Below, piece after piece: positions 1-9,485 of a DNA stretch of 64,000 nucleotides (positions within the stretch are counted from its first letter, which is position 1; every line of letters starts with the position of its first letter). The position numbers and the translations under genes were made by a program. The notes beneath the pieces were generated by a model. The model saw only the letters and a list, made by a program, of their open reading frames with translations, was not told where the DNA came from and searched no databases. This stretch comes from a virus. The stretch lies in the IMG/VR virus record IMGVR_UViG_3300048927_000157, positions 96,269 to 160,268 of that record; one strand, 5' to 3'.

Positions 1-681
1 GAGCAAAGAGAGTCTGATCCTAGAATTAAATACTTTGAGAACCCAACTGATCCTCATATCTGGTTTGAAATCACTGAAGCTTTTATTATAGCTCACCAAC
101 ATGTTGAACACATTGTTATCACCATTGACCACATTGCTCTAGTAAAGCAGACTATGGCTGGTAAAAAGGATGCTATTGATAACTTGATTGAGTATATCAA
201 CATCCTGAAAAATAAGTATGACAATGTATCCTTCATTATTCTTTCTCAGTTGAACAGAAACATCGAAGACAGGGAAAATGCAAAGAATAGTGCTCCAAAG
301 AAAGGTGACCTGTATCAGTCGGATTTCCTTTACCAGTTATCTGATGTGATCTTAGTGGTTCACAATCCGTTTAAATTCGGATTACAGGAACACATGGTGG
401 TTCCTCAGGACATGTACTCTATCTTTAATCAATATAAGATGACTCCTGATAAGAGATCATCTACCTTTAGAACCAGAGGACTTATATTTTATCACTTCAT
501 TAAATTAAGAGAAGATGATGATGGGACCATTTTGGATCTTTGGATAGATGAGCTACATGGAGGTTTGAACTCTAACATGGTTACAAGTTATATAGACCAT
601 GAAGTATTGCCTCAACTGGATGCTACACCAGAGATATTTGGCAGGTATGATGTAACAGAAAATAATGATCCATTTCAATAA
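1..681 (+). CDS. Replicative DnaB-type DNA helicase, C-terminal part (5' end cut by window)
   Basis: The frame is open from base 1, so the gene begins upstream of the window; 226 residues are visible. The core is a RecA-like SF4 helicase fold. The stretch HIVITIDHIAL at about bases 109-144 fits the Walker B strand (hydrophobic run ending in D), followed by an SQLNR segment (about 247-261) that fits the DnaB H3 sensor region, and by a QLSDVILVVHNP strand and a basic region typical of the hexamer interface. The likely role is ATP-driven unwinding at the phage replication fork. The Walker A motif must lie upstream, out of view. An unknown 234-aa protein follows 11 bp later, probably in the same transcript. 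DnaB-family helicases are common in Bacteroidetes tailed phages. RadA-like recombinase is a less likely alternative. Confidence 0.8.
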   Translation, partial: EQRESDPRIKYFENPTDPHIWFEITEAFIIAHQHVEHIVITIDHIALVKQTMAGKKDAIDNLIEYINILKNKYDNVSFIILSQLNRNIEDRENAKNSAPKKGDLYQSDFLYQLSDVILVVHNPFKFGLQEHMVVPQDMYSIFNQYKMTPDKRSSTFRTRGLIFYHFIKLREDDDGTILDLWIDELHGGLNSNMVTSYIDHEVLPQLDATPEIFGRYDVTENNDPFQ

Positions 682-692
682 AATCAAAAATT

Positions 693-1397
693 ATGTACAT
701 AAACTATGAACTATTATTCAAAAAGAACCTTACTCTATTAGATCTGGACCTTCTTATTAAGGTAAATCAGAAAGAGGGAGTGTTGTTAGAAGGGGTTGAT
801 TTCAGTAAGTATGAGGAGCTGGGATTGGTGACATTCTTAAAAGCTCCTAAGGAACCTCACTTATCAGTTAGATTAACCAAGAATGGTAAAGCTTTCTTAG
901 ATGCTCTTTGCACTAAAGACTTAACTCAAGACATTGGAGATCTAACCAAGGAACTTATTGCTCTCTATGAGTACGATGGTAAGGAAACTGGAAATGCCCT
1001 AGAGGTTCAAAAGAGACTTGTTTGGTTTATCCAAGAAACAGGTTTTGGTCCTCAAGCTATCAAAACGGTGGTTGAGAATTATATCTCAAGCTCTGGAGAA
1101 TACACTATGAGATTGGATAATCTAATATGGAAAGGTCAATCTTTAGCTTTCTCTATTCACTTTCATTTAAAGGAAAGTAGACTGTTTGAGTTGTTCACGA
1201 AGACTTATAATCTGCCGACTCACTTCTTCATTAGTCCTACCAGAAGCTCAGAAGACCAATGGCTATGGGATTTATCACAGTTGAAGATTCCAAAGAAGGC
1301 AAACTCGGATTTTTACTTCACTGGCAGTGCCAAGGGAGACCAAGAATTCCAAGACAAAATAAAAAAAGTTCTTAAGGAAAAGATCAACAATCCATAA
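693..1397 (+). CDS. Unknown replication-module protein
   Basis: I do not recognise this 234-aa protein. It starts 11 bp after the helicase stop and is probably co-transcribed with it. The first 75 residues (LLDLDLLIKVNQKEGVLL, then a KYEELGLVTFLK segment and a basic RLTKNGKAFLD end) look like a winged-helix or DnaD-like replication-initiator domain. The middle contains RLDNLIWKG, a form often seen in helicase-loader-like phage proteins. The C-terminus is lysine-rich. By position and this weak resemblance it may help load the neighbouring helicase or bind the origin, but that is inference only. No signal peptide or membrane segment is visible. Confidence 0.65.
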   Translation: MYINYELLFKKNLTLLDLDLLIKVNQKEGVLLEGVDFSKYEELGLVTFLKAPKEPHLSVRLTKNGKAFLDALCTKDLTQDIGDLTKELIALYEYDGKETGNALEVQKRLVWFIQETGFGPQAIKTVVENYISSSGEYTMRLDNLIWKGQSLAFSIHFHLKESRLFELFTKTYNLPTHFFISPTRSSEDQWLWDLSQLKIPKKANSDFYFTGSAKGDQEFQDKIKKVLKEKINNP

Positions 1398-1414
1398 TAC
1401 TTTTTCTTATAAAG

Positions 1415-1445
1415 TTGTGAGTATCAGATACTATTTGTATCTTTG
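1415..1445 (+). promoter_or_regulatory. Bacteroidetes-type promoter with a palindromic spacer (RlpA-like and SF2 helicase genes)
   Basis: TTG at 1415-1417, 20 bp, then TATCTTTG at 1438-1445 fits the Bacteroidetes consensus (TTTG/TTG, 19-21 bp, TAnnTTTG). The spacer holds a perfect GTATC-A-GATAC palindrome at 1421-1431, which could be an operator. The expected transcript start is near 1451, giving a leader of about 100 nt before the chosen start at 1551. Confidence 0.75.
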
Positions 1446-1480
1446 CACCTTTATTTTTTAAAGATAACAAAACAAGCACC

Positions 1481-1500
1481 TGTCGTCCTGTGACGGCTTT
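1481..1500 (+). other. Small hairpin in the leader of the RlpA-like gene
   Basis: GTCGTC at 1482-1487 pairs with GACGGC at 1492-1497 around a CTGT loop (6 bp, one G-U), followed by TTT then A-rich sequence. It lies between the promoter and the RlpA-like start. It might be a weak attenuator or a stabilising 5' stem. The stem is short, so it may be chance. Confidence 0.3.
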
Positions 1501-1550
1501 AAAAAGAGGATATGTGTTGGTGTCATCACAAAGTAACTAAATCGGAAAAT

Positions 1551-1895
1551 ATGTTAAAGAAATTTTTAACAGCACTAACGATGATGTTATTCTCCATAGC
1601 TTTTGCCCAGAAGACTGGGAAAGCAACCTTCTACCATGATAAATATAACGGTAGAAAGGCAGCAGACGGAAGTACGTTCTATCAATCTGCCTTGACGTGT
1701 GCATCAAATGTGTACAAACTTGGTTCTCAACTGAGAATCACAAACACGGAGAATGGAAAGAGTGTAATTGTAAAAGTTACCGACACTGGACCTTTTAGGC
1801 TTCCAAAGATCGTTGACCTTAGCAAGGCAGCTTTTTCACAAATAGCTTCTTTGAAGCAAGGCATTATCAAAGTTCTTGTAGAAGAAGTAAACTAA
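1551..1895 (+). CDS. Secreted RlpA-like double-psi beta-barrel protein
   Basis: This is a 114-aa protein. The start was set at 1551 because MLKKFLTALTMMLFSIAFAQ is a clean signal peptide (basic start, hydrophobic core, cleavage after AFA); a longer frame from 1512 would add 13 unlikely residues before it. The mature part, KTGKATFYHDKYNGRKAADG, then YQSALTCAS, GSQLRITN and VKVTDTGPF, is the RlpA/barwin-like double-psi beta-barrel, with the typical A..G......T.A and V.V.D.GPF patterns. Bacterial RlpA proteins bind or cleave denuded glycan in peptidoglycan. Here the protein should be exported to the periplasm of the infected cell, so it may loosen or remodel the wall. It is odd to find it between replication genes rather than in the lysis cassette. 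It has its own promoter and terminator, so it can be expressed independently. Confidence 0.75.
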   Translation: MLKKFLTALTMMLFSIAFAQKTGKATFYHDKYNGRKAADGSTFYQSALTCASNVYKLGSQLRITNTENGKSVIVKVTDTGPFRLPKIVDLSKAAFSQIASLKQGIIKVLVEEVN

Positions 1896-1899
1896 AATT

Positions 1900-1923
1900 A
1901 GCCCATCATTAAGGTGGGCTTTT
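1900..1923 (+). terminator. Intrinsic terminator after the RlpA-like gene
   Basis: AGCCCATC (1900-1907) pairs with GGTGGGCT (1913-1920) around ATTAA, then TTT and an A/T-rich run. The stem is 8 bp with one G-U. It lies between the RlpA-like stop and the SF2 helicase start, so helicase expression would need read-through. Confidence 0.7.
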
Positions 1924-1936
1924 AATTTAAAAGTAT

Positions 1937-3337
1937 ATGTTTACATTTAGAGATTATCAAAACAAAAGTCATTCAGCCACAATGAACTTTCTTAGTGGCT
2001 CTAGAAAAGGTTCAAAAATCAACGTTGTTCCAACAGGTGGGGGTAAATCCTTACTTCAGGCTAAAACGGTTCATGATTATGGTGATAGGGCTCTTATTAT
2101 CAGTCCAACCATCGAGATCTTAAAGCAGAACTATCAAAAATTTGTTGACTATGGAGGTCAGGCTTCTATATACTCAGCAAAATTGAACTCAAAAGAAATT
2201 AGTAAGGTAACATATGCCTCACTTGGAAGTATCAAAGATTTGGGAGAAGTCTTCCATGATAACAAGACTAAGCTGCTAATCATAGACGAGTGTCACATTA
2301 ATACTGATGCTAATGGTGGAATGCTGAAGAAATTTATCAGTAAGATGAAGCCCAAATATACATTGGGTTATACAGCAACTCCATTCAGACTCGATTCACA
2401 GACAGGACCAAACGGTTTTTCTGAGTATCTTTTAAAGATGTTACCATCAACTTTCCCTAAAATCTTCGATGACTTTGCACATGTTACTCAAATTGAGGAG
2501 CTTATAAAAAATAAATTCTGGGCTGATATCCAACTGGAACAGCATGAGTTTGATACTACAGGTCTTTTCCTTAACTCGACAGGAAATGATTATGACAAAG
2601 ATGCTATAGTCAATAGGAATAAAGAACAGAATATCAACAACAGGATCTATAAAAGAATTAAACAATTAATGCCAGATAGAAAGTCTATCTTGGTTTTCAT
2701 GGATTCTGTGGAAAACTGTGAGATCATGAGAAATGCTTTAGGTAGCTCTTGTGAAGTAGTTCATGGAAAAACAAAAACTAAAGACAGGGAAAGGATCATT
2801 TCAGATTTTAAATCTGGAGTTGTGAAAGTTGTTCTTTGTCATTCAACTTTGGTAGTTGGATTTGACTTTCCTGGATTAGATACTGTGATAATGGGGAGAC
2901 CCACAAACTCCTTAGCAGTATTCTATCAGATCTATGGAAGACTTGTAAGACCTTCTGAAGGTAAACTTGGATTATTCATTGACTTTGGTGGAAACCTGGC
3001 TAAGTTTGGGGATATGCATAACATCACTATTGAAAATTACAGAGGAATTGGTTATGAAGTTTTCTACAAAGATAGAATGGTTTCTGGAACCCCTTTAAAA
3101 GGTGAAGAGATAACGAAGAGACACCTTGATGAACTAGTTGAAAGAAAGATGAGAGTTGAGGCTGCAATAGAGCCCAATGTAGACCATATCTTGACCATAG
3201 GTAAACACAAGGGTAATCCACTTTCAGAAGTGCCTAAATACTACCTAGATTGGCTTCTAACGTCAAATCTACCCTTAGACAATGTAACTAGAGTTACCAT
3301 ACAACACATATTAAAAAAGCCTACCAGTTTATACTAG
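1937..3337 (+). CDS. SF2 (DEAD/DEAH-type) helicase with C-terminal DUF3820-like domain
   Basis: The 466-aa protein has all the main SF2 motifs: FRDYQ at residues 4-8, Walker A PTGGGKS at 32-38, ISPT (motif Ia) near 55, Walker B DECH at 117-120, YTATPFR (motif III region) near 145, and in the second RecA domain an ILVFMDS strand, SGVVKVVLCHSTLVVGFDFPGLD (motif V) and QIYGRLVRP (motif VI, arginine finger). This resembles the UvsW/RadD-like helicases of phages, which remodel branched DNA or act in recombination and origin switching. The last 45 residues (IGKHKGNPLSEVPKYYLDWL) match the DUF3820 pattern (G.hkG.pl.evP..YL.Wl), often attached to phage nucleases and helicases. The stop codon lies inside the convergent terminator shared with the late genes. 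Confidence 0.85.
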   Translation: MFTFRDYQNKSHSATMNFLSGSRKGSKINVVPTGGGKSLLQAKTVHDYGDRALIISPTIEILKQNYQKFVDYGGQASIYSAKLNSKEISKVTYASLGSIKDLGEVFHDNKTKLLIIDECHINTDANGGMLKKFISKMKPKYTLGYTATPFRLDSQTGPNGFSEYLLKMLPSTFPKIFDDFAHVTQIEELIKNKFWADIQLEQHEFDTTGLFLNSTGNDYDKDAIVNRNKEQNINNRIYKRIKQLMPDRKSILVFMDSVENCEIMRNALGSSCEVVHGKTKTKDRERIISDFKSGVVKVVLCHSTLVVGFDFPGLDTVIMGRPTNSLAVFYQIYGRLVRPSEGKLGLFIDFGGNLAKFGDMHNITIENYRGIGYEVFYKDRMVSGTPLKGEEITKRHLDELVERKMRVEAAIEPNVDHILTIGKHKGNPLSEVPKYYLDWLLTSNLPLDNVTRVTIQHILKKPTSLY

Positions 3338-3347
3338 TAGGCTTTAA
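3313..3347. terminator. Bidirectional terminator between convergent modules
   Basis: AAGCCTACCAGT (3317-3328) pairs with ACTAGTAGGCTT (3333-3344) around TTAT. It is flanked by A-runs on the left and T-rich sequence on the right, so it can stop both the + strand helicase transcript and the minus strand transcript of the 2021-aa gene. The single imperfect position is a G-U pair in the minus-strand RNA but a C-A mismatch in the plus-strand RNA. Confidence 0.8.
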
Positions 3348-3349
3348 TT

Positions 3350-6300
3350 TTATCTCATTCCTGCTCTATCAGGACCTCCAAATGTATTGGCTAATTCTTC
3401 TTCATATTTGGCTTGCTCTTCTTTCTCTTTCTTAGACTGTTTACTCATTCCCATAAGGGTCCATTCGTTATTCAATCTGAAGAAATCTGACTTCTGGGTT
3501 ACCCCATGAACTGTATCAAAGTAATGTCTTGCAAAAGTTTGCTTAGCAATCAGTTTAAATAACTTGCTATGTCCTTCATAAGATCCTCTCTCAACTTCAT
3601 CGAAAGAGTAGTTAGAAGGTTTCATAAGTTCTTTCATTGAGTTAACTGCTACAAATGGTGCTTCGATAACATCTTTTGATTGTGGAATACCCGTGATACC
3701 AACCGACATTTGTTCAGAAGCTAATCTGAAGTACATGTAACCAGCATACTGGATAGCCCAATTATCTTTATTCTCCTCATCATCTACAATAGGTGCTATT
3801 GCCATTGATCCCACTAAAATTAAAAGTGTTGAAATAGCTGCATCAACTAAAACTCTTTGTAAGTTCTTTTGTTGATGAGAATCTAATGTATCATAGATAG
3901 ATTTAAACTCTTTGAAGTTACCTACTCCTTTTTTAAACTCGAAAGCCTTAAACATGTCCTTAATATAAGTTGACAAAGAGATGTAAGATCCTTCCTCATA
4001 TTTATGGGTGTTTAGGTTATAATGCTGACTCTTCCATCTGTTCTGCATGTTTATAGTAAACCACTCTCTGTGTCTTAGAGCAAATCTAAGTAATGCATTT
4101 CTAGAAGCTGTTGACTTATCATACATAGGCATTTTGGCATCAATCTTGGCTACAAGATTCTCAGTTCCTGAGGTAATCTCATTCTCCATAAATTCAAGTT
4201 CATTATCAATCTTTTCCTGATCGTTGCCATACATCTCATTCCATAACCCTTTGAATTTGTCAGAATAAGAAATCACTCCATTTTCTGTACTCACATTTTT
4301 GGCAACTGAGTTATCCTCAAATGATTTCCAAGCTTCACTTAATTCCTTAGGAGTTGAGAACTCATTAGAACTAATTCTCTGGAAGTCACTAAAGTTCATT
4401 AACTGATAAGATCCATCTGCCTTCTTAACATATCTGAAGTCATGAAGTACTCCATACATAGCACTTGGTGCATAAGGGTGAGTCATAAGTTCTGTCAATG
4501 TGTGAGCAGCCCCGTGAAGTCCATCTTTAAATACTGCTCTAAGAGCCTGGTTATACTGTGAACCATTTAATCTCTCAGTCAATCTAAATAGACCGAATTT
4601 CTCTCCCAGTAGATAGATCTCACTTGTCTTCTCAACCTTTCCAGTTTCTGACATAAAAGCTGGTTGGTTTGCCAGATATCTTTTAGATCCCCACTTGTAT
4701 GAATCTGAAGGTATATAATCTCCTAGAATTCCTTCAGTTAAACTGAAAGTGAATGCTGAAGTTCCTGAAGTAATAGATACGGCAGGGTTTAGACCTACGT
4801 TAATCAAACCTTGGTATGAGTCAAAAGATCTTAGGAAGTTAGTTAAATTCACAGACTTACCAAATAATGGAACCTCTACCTTATTTAGTTCCGATACTCC
4901 CAGTAAGTTAACCTTTCTATAGTCCTGGAACCATTTATATGCTCTGGAGTTCTTAGCTTCTTTTCCAATGAACTTCTGTTTATTTAACATAAGCTGCTCT
5001 AGTTGGTTTGACTTTGCCAATACCTTCTGTCTCTCCGTATAAAGGTGAGCATTGTGAGTATGGGTCATAAGTCCATATAGAACATCTTCAGTTACATCTT
5101 CTAGGTTTTCGATGTTTCTCACATTCAATACTGGAACTGTAAGGTTGGATAATTCCTTTCCATCTGAGTTGATATCTCCATCAACTGTTTCCCCATAAAT
5201 CATTTTATCTACTGTATTACTCCACCCATCTCTTAAGGCATTCTTTGCTGTAGTAAGTACATTTCCTTTGGCTACTTTAGCAGCATGCTCTAAGGTAGTC
5301 TTTCTTACTTGGAATCTCTTAAATGAGTTTTCAGTATTTTGTAGCCCTTGATTTTTTAAAGCTTCAAACTTACTTTCAACAATTAAATTTAGGGCTTCAA
5401 GTTGGTTTAGATTCTCTTGGCTTGTACCAGAAGAAGTCATCTTCCCTGTTCTTGAATAAGCAGCCATATCAATGTTGTACTTTCTAATGAAGTCCTCATT
5501 TTTATAAGTAGCTAACTTAGGCTGTCTTGATCCTCCCATGTGCTGACTGCCTGGGGCATTCTTCACATAATTTGGATTATCAGTAAAAGGATTTTGATCT
5601 TCCATCCACTCAACCTCAGCATTCACACTTAAGTACTGAGATAGATTAATATCAGTTCCTTCACTGTTTTTAAAGGTGAACTTAGGTGATCCTCCGTTTC
5701 TTCCTGTTTCAATATCTTCCAACACATCTGACAAAGTGACATTGTTTCCATTGCTATCTACAATATTTCCTGTCTTTAACATGTCATAGAATTCTGCAAA
5801 TCCTTTCGGTGCAAATCTCTTGAAATAACCAAGCAACTTAGATTTAGCAAATCTTGAATCAAGTGCTTCACCTCCTCTAGCTTCATACTCTGTGATAGCT
5901 CTTTGGATCTCTGAGTTGGTTGCTTTAGGGTCAAGTCCTAGTAATCTGGTAGTTACATATTTGAAGTTTCCAGTAATTGGAATGATCCCAGTTCTTTTGA
6001 AATCTCTAAATTGAGAATTGAAAAGAGTTACTTTATTCTTGTTAAGAGCAGTCATGTGACCCATCATAAATTCCATCTCTGTTAAAGAAGGCTGAAGTTT
6101 CACTGCTTCAGACAAAGCTTTAATGTAAGCTTCGTTGGCTGTAGATTCTGTTTCCAACACTGGAGTCAATCCATCCTCAGATTCCATCTTACTATTTAGT
6201 TCAGAATACAAAGATTCAATATCTTGCTCTAGGTCCTTAAATGAAGTAAGCATAGCTGTTGACATAGATTCAACATCAATCTCTGAAGGGTTTGCTGGGT

Positions 6301-9300
6301 TACTGAACTGTTTCAGGAAAGCAGATCTGTTGGATAACAGCTTTTCTAATCTGGCAGCCTGTGCCATCATAATGTCAGCTTCATCTCCTACAATATTATT
6401 GTTTGCTATGAAGTTATCTACTTTCTGAGAAGCTTTTAAGTTGTTGGTTTTAACAGCATCCCAGAATTTTTCATTGAATGCAAGACCAGAGTTTTTATTA
6501 AAGAATTCGAAAGCCTGTCTATTTGCTTCAGCCAGTTGTGGTCCTTGTTTACCCTCGGTCATGTTACTTAAAGTATTGAAGAAACTTCCCGAAATACTTC
6601 TTTTATTCTGACCTTTACTTTGCTGCATATAATATGCATTCATAGCTTGGTAAGATCTGGCAATCTCAAGCTCAGTTCCAGTCTTCTCTTCCTGAGTCAA
6701 TGGATCTATTAATGAAGCTGCTTCCTTTCTCTCTTTCTTGATGGTATTTAACTGCTGTCTCTCTGTCTCTGACATTTGAGAATAATCAACAATTCCATTC
6801 ACATTATATGGCTCCTTAATCTCTCTTCTTCTTCTAGCCCACTCAGCCATTTGCTGCTTAACAACATCTGGAACAACCATAGCAATCTTGGTCCCATCTG
6901 TAAGAGTTACACCATTCTCAATTGCTTTGAACATGTCATCCCTCAATTTAGTGAATGATCCATTATAAGGAGTTTCAGTATTGTCTTCTAGCCATTGTTT
7001 GAATTGCTCGTTATAACTTCTTCTAACCTCATCCGTTAAATCAATCTCTTTAGGATAGTTATTTTGTCCAATCTCAGCAACACTTTTAACAGGTTCAAGT
7101 CCAGCCGTTGCAGGATCTTTTAAAAGAGCCTCGTTATATAATCTCACTTTCTCCTGTTCAAAAGCTGCATCAAACTTAGCATAGTCAACAACTGAAGAGA
7201 AGTAGTTTGTTAATTTTCCATTAGGAGCTTTTTGAACCAAACTATCTAACTTATCAATCATCCCAAGATCTTTTAACCTTTGAGAAATAGCATTGTATAC
7301 TTTTAGATCTTTGTTTCTAACAGTTGTATACATTCTGTTAATCATCTTACTTAATAGAAGAAGAATCGGATTACTTGCATTTTGCATGTTACCGAAATTC
7401 GACATTAGTAGGTTAACATCATGAATTTTTGAGTTTAGCTGTAACTGAAAGTCATCTCTCACCGAATCAGGCAATCTAAATTCAGTCATAAGCTGCTCTA
7501 CCATTTCTTCTCCTCTCTGGGTAGTTAAGTTTTTAAGCTCCCCACTCAAAGCCTGGATATCAGATGAGTAAGAATTAATCTTTTCAACTAAACTGGCTGC
7601 TGTCTTTTTGTCGGCAGCATCTAAGAAATTATAATTTAATAGGTTGTCTCTTAGTGTAGAAAGGTGAGCAAGATTCTCAGTAGTTAAGATATCAGCAGAT
7701 ACAGCCTGTGGTCCCATTAAGATAGGGCTAACTTTTTGCCCCTTTCTCTCTAGCTCCATAGCCTTTTTAACCTTTCTATTTACATCTGAGTATATAGTAT
7801 CCACCATGTCTAGGTATGTAGATACTGATTTTAGAGTATCTGAAGCATCAATTTGATCCCTTAAGGTATCCATTCTCATCTGTAGACCCCTACCTGTACC
7901 TTCTTTCTTCAGTACAGCTAATTGTTTTTGCATCAAAGTAACAGCAGCATTAAGGTTATTACTTAATGTAGATGGTTTTGCACTATAAAAAATGTCGAAA
8001 TTACTACTACTTAAGTTACCAGCATCAAAATTATTAGCAAACTTATCTTCTTCAAGAGCACTTTCAGTAATCCTATTAACTAAACCATTCAAAGTTGTCT
8101 TAGTATTTTGAGAAAAATAACTTTTAATAGTGTTAATGAAATTATTTACAAGTCTTAAAGCTCTATCATACATAGAAGACTGCTGATTATTCAAGATTGA
8201 ATTAGAAATTATCTTTCCTAATACTTCTCTTCTCACTTTATTTGTAAGATCAGCTCCTATTAATCCTTCATTTTGGTAGAGATTGAAATAGAAATTAGAT
8301 TCATCTACCCATTCTGGAGAATTTTCTACTAGGGGCAGTACTGAATTGATCTCATCTTGGTCATTATATGCTTCTACAAGGAAGTGAGATACTTCCTCAG
8401 ATAGATTTTCTAAGGTATTACCTGTCTCTGCTAGGGCTACCACTCTTTGTGTTAGATCTGACAAAGCCTCAACAGATGGATCAACACCTGTTTTCTGTTT
8501 ATAATTGGCTAAATAGTTAGATAAAGATGTTACTTTTACTCCCAGGTTCTCTAAAATCTTAAGTAAACTCTTCTGAATTCCCTCCTTATCGGAATTACTT
8601 AGTATCTTATCTACGTCTACTGTAGAAGTAGAATCATACTGTGCATCTATAAGGTTGTTTAGTTCTCTATCAAGTAATAGGTTTGGTCCTGTTTGAGAAT
8701 TGATATGCTGATCTAGTTCCAGATTATTGATGACCTGGAATTGGTTGTCGTTATTTAAAACAACAGTTTCATATTGTTCGTTGTAAACTGGATACTGATT
8801 TGAGTCGGCAACCACGTAGTCTTCCTGTATATAATCAGTAAGAACATTGTCTACAAATTTATCTCTCAAGGTATTTTTCTCAATTGAGAATCTGTCTTCT
8901 ACCTGATTTAACTGTTGAAGAGCTTCTACATTGTTGAAACTTATGGTTGTGATATTATCTCCTTTACCCTGAAGTCTGTACTCATTCTCTATTTTTGATC
9001 TAGATGGTGATAACACATTATCTAAGATCATATTGTTGATTCTTCCAGCCAATGTATTTGGTGAAAGTTCTGAACTGAATGAATGTAATGGAACCAGATC
9101 CCCGTTTACTTGGAATCCTGCCGTTACTATCTCACCAGCCCCTTGAGCTAAGGCATCGTAGTAGTTTCCCACGATATCTCCGTTGCCAAGTTGAAATTTA
9201 AGAACAGGTTCGGTAGAAGAGTATCTGTCGGCAGCATTGGCTACTGAAGCTTGAAATTCTTCTGCTTGGGTCTTTAGGTAAATATCTAAAGCCTCCCTAA

Positions 9301-9415
9301 CGTTATTTACATACGGAAGAGAGGCAATTTGTTTAAATAATTCTGACTCAACCCCATTGAAATCTAAAACTTTTTGTAGTATTCCTGTTGGAGTTATAGT
9401 TATTGTACAGCTCAT
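3350..9415 (-). CDS. Giant internal virion protein (2021 aa), crAss-like cargo type
   Basis: This is the last gene of the late strand, with its own promoter just upstream. The N-terminus (residues about 20-55) carries VESELF, EALDIY and AEEFQ, matching the N-terminus of the 765-aa neighbour. Residues about 335-348 read LSEEVSHFLVEAY, a segment I associate with large phage polyvalent proteins; its histidine could be catalytic, but no complete metalloprotease motif is present. Most of the protein is helical, rich in Q, N, E and K. A hydrophobic segment at about 1858-1877 (ISTLLILVGSMAIAPIVDD) could span a membrane, as expected for a protein ejected into the host envelope. The C-terminal 25 residues are highly charged (KQSKKEKEEQAKYEEE). 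I found no DxDxD RNA polymerase motif. It is probably packaged in the capsid or tail and injected with the DNA; that role is inferred from size, position and family resemblance. Confidence 0.7.
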   Translation of the reverse strand: MSCTITITPTGILQKVLDFNGVESELFKQIASLPYVNNVREALDIYLKTQAEEFQASVANAADRYSSTEPVLKFQLGNGDIVGNYYDALAQGAGEIVTAGFQVNGDLVPLHSFSSELSPNTLAGRINNMILDNVLSPSRSKIENEYRLQGKGDNITTISFNNVEALQQLNQVEDRFSIEKNTLRDKFVDNVLTDYIQEDYVVADSNQYPVYNEQYETVVLNNDNQFQVINNLELDQHINSQTGPNLLLDRELNNLIDAQYDSTSTVDVDKILSNSDKEGIQKSLLKILENLGVKVTSLSNYLANYKQKTGVDPSVEALSDLTQRVVALAETGNTLENLSEEVSHFLVEAYNDQDEINSVLPLVENSPEWVDESNFYFNLYQNEGLIGADLTNKVRREVLGKIISNSILNNQQSSMYDRALRLVNNFINTIKSYFSQNTKTTLNGLVNRITESALEEDKFANNFDAGNLSSSNFDIFYSAKPSTLSNNLNAAVTLMQKQLAVLKKEGTGRGLQMRMDTLRDQIDASDTLKSVSTYLDMVDTIYSDVNRKVKKAMELERKGQKVSPILMGPQAVSADILTTENLAHLSTLRDNLLNYNFLDAADKKTAASLVEKINSYSSDIQALSGELKNLTTQRGEEMVEQLMTEFRLPDSVRDDFQLQLNSKIHDVNLLMSNFGNMQNASNPILLLLSKMINRMYTTVRNKDLKVYNAISQRLKDLGMIDKLDSLVQKAPNGKLTNYFSSVVDYAKFDAAFEQEKVRLYNEALLKDPATAGLEPVKSVAEIGQNNYPKEIDLTDEVRRSYNEQFKQWLEDNTETPYNGSFTKLRDDMFKAIENGVTLTDGTKIAMVVPDVVKQQMAEWARRRREIKEPYNVNGIVDYSQMSETERQQLNTIKKERKEAASLIDPLTQEEKTGTELEIARSYQAMNAYYMQQSKGQNKRSISGSFFNTLSNMTEGKQGPQLAEANRQAFEFFNKNSGLAFNEKFWDAVKTNNLKASQKVDNFIANNNIVGDEADIMMAQAARLEKLLSNRSAFLKQFSNPANPSEIDVESMSTAMLTSFKDLEQDIESLYSELNSKMESEDGLTPVLETESTANEAYIKALSEAVKLQPSLTEMEFMMGHMTALNKNKVTLFNSQFRDFKRTGIIPITGNFKYVTTRLLGLDPKATNSEIQRAITEYEARGGEALDSRFAKSKLLGYFKRFAPKGFAEFYDMLKTGNIVDSNGNNVTLSDVLEDIETGRNGGSPKFTFKNSEGTDINLSQYLSVNAEVEWMEDQNPFTDNPNYVKNAPGSQHMGGSRQPKLATYKNEDFIRKYNIDMAAYSRTGKMTSSGTSQENLNQLEALNLIVESKFEALKNQGLQNTENSFKRFQVRKTTLEHAAKVAKGNVLTTAKNALRDGWSNTVDKMIYGETVDGDINSDGKELSNLTVPVLNVRNIENLEDVTEDVLYGLMTHTHNAHLYTERQKVLAKSNQLEQLMLNKQKFIGKEAKNSRAYKWFQDYRKVNLLGVSELNKVEVPLFGKSVNLTNFLRSFDSYQGLINVGLNPAVSITSGTSAFTFSLTEGILGDYIPSDSYKWGSKRYLANQPAFMSETGKVEKTSEIYLLGEKFGLFRLTERLNGSQYNQALRAVFKDGLHGAAHTLTELMTHPYAPSAMYGVLHDFRYVKKADGSYQLMNFSDFQRISSNEFSTPKELSEAWKSFEDNSVAKNVSTENGVISYSDKFKGLWNEMYGNDQEKIDNELEFMENEITSGTENLVAKIDAKMPMYDKSTASRNALLRFALRHREWFTINMQNRWKSQHYNLNTHKYEEGSYISLSTYIKDMFKAFEFKKGVGNFKEFKSIYDTLDSHQQKNLQRVLVDAAISTLLILVGSMAIAPIVDDEENKDNWAIQYAGYMYFRLASEQMSVGITGIPQSKDVIEAPFVAVNSMKELMKPSNYSFDEVERGSYEGHSKLFKLIAKQTFARHYFDTVHGVTQKSDFFRLNNEWTLMGMSKQSKKEKEEQAKYEEELANTFGGPDRAGMR

Positions 9416-9431
9416 TAAAAATAATTTTATG

Positions 9432-9463
9432 CAAATATAAGAAAAAGTTTTGACATATCAAAA
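9432..9463 (-). promoter_or_regulatory. Late promoter of the 2021-aa gene with TTTTGA/TCAAAA palindrome
   Basis: On the minus strand: TTTTG (9463-9459), 19 bp, TATATTTG (9439-9432). The -33 box is part of an inverted repeat, TTTTGACATATCAAAA on the plus strand at 9448-9463. The -7 box ends 16 bases before the ATG at 9415, so the leader should be only about 10 nt. It is nearly identical to the promoter at 20445-20476. Confidence 0.8.
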
Positions 9464-9485
9464 CATATAATAAAAAATATTACTG

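Noticed and set aside
1512-1550. Upstream ATG at 1512 for the RlpA-like protein
   Set aside because: It places 13 polar residues before a perfect signal peptide. The ATG at 1551 fits export.
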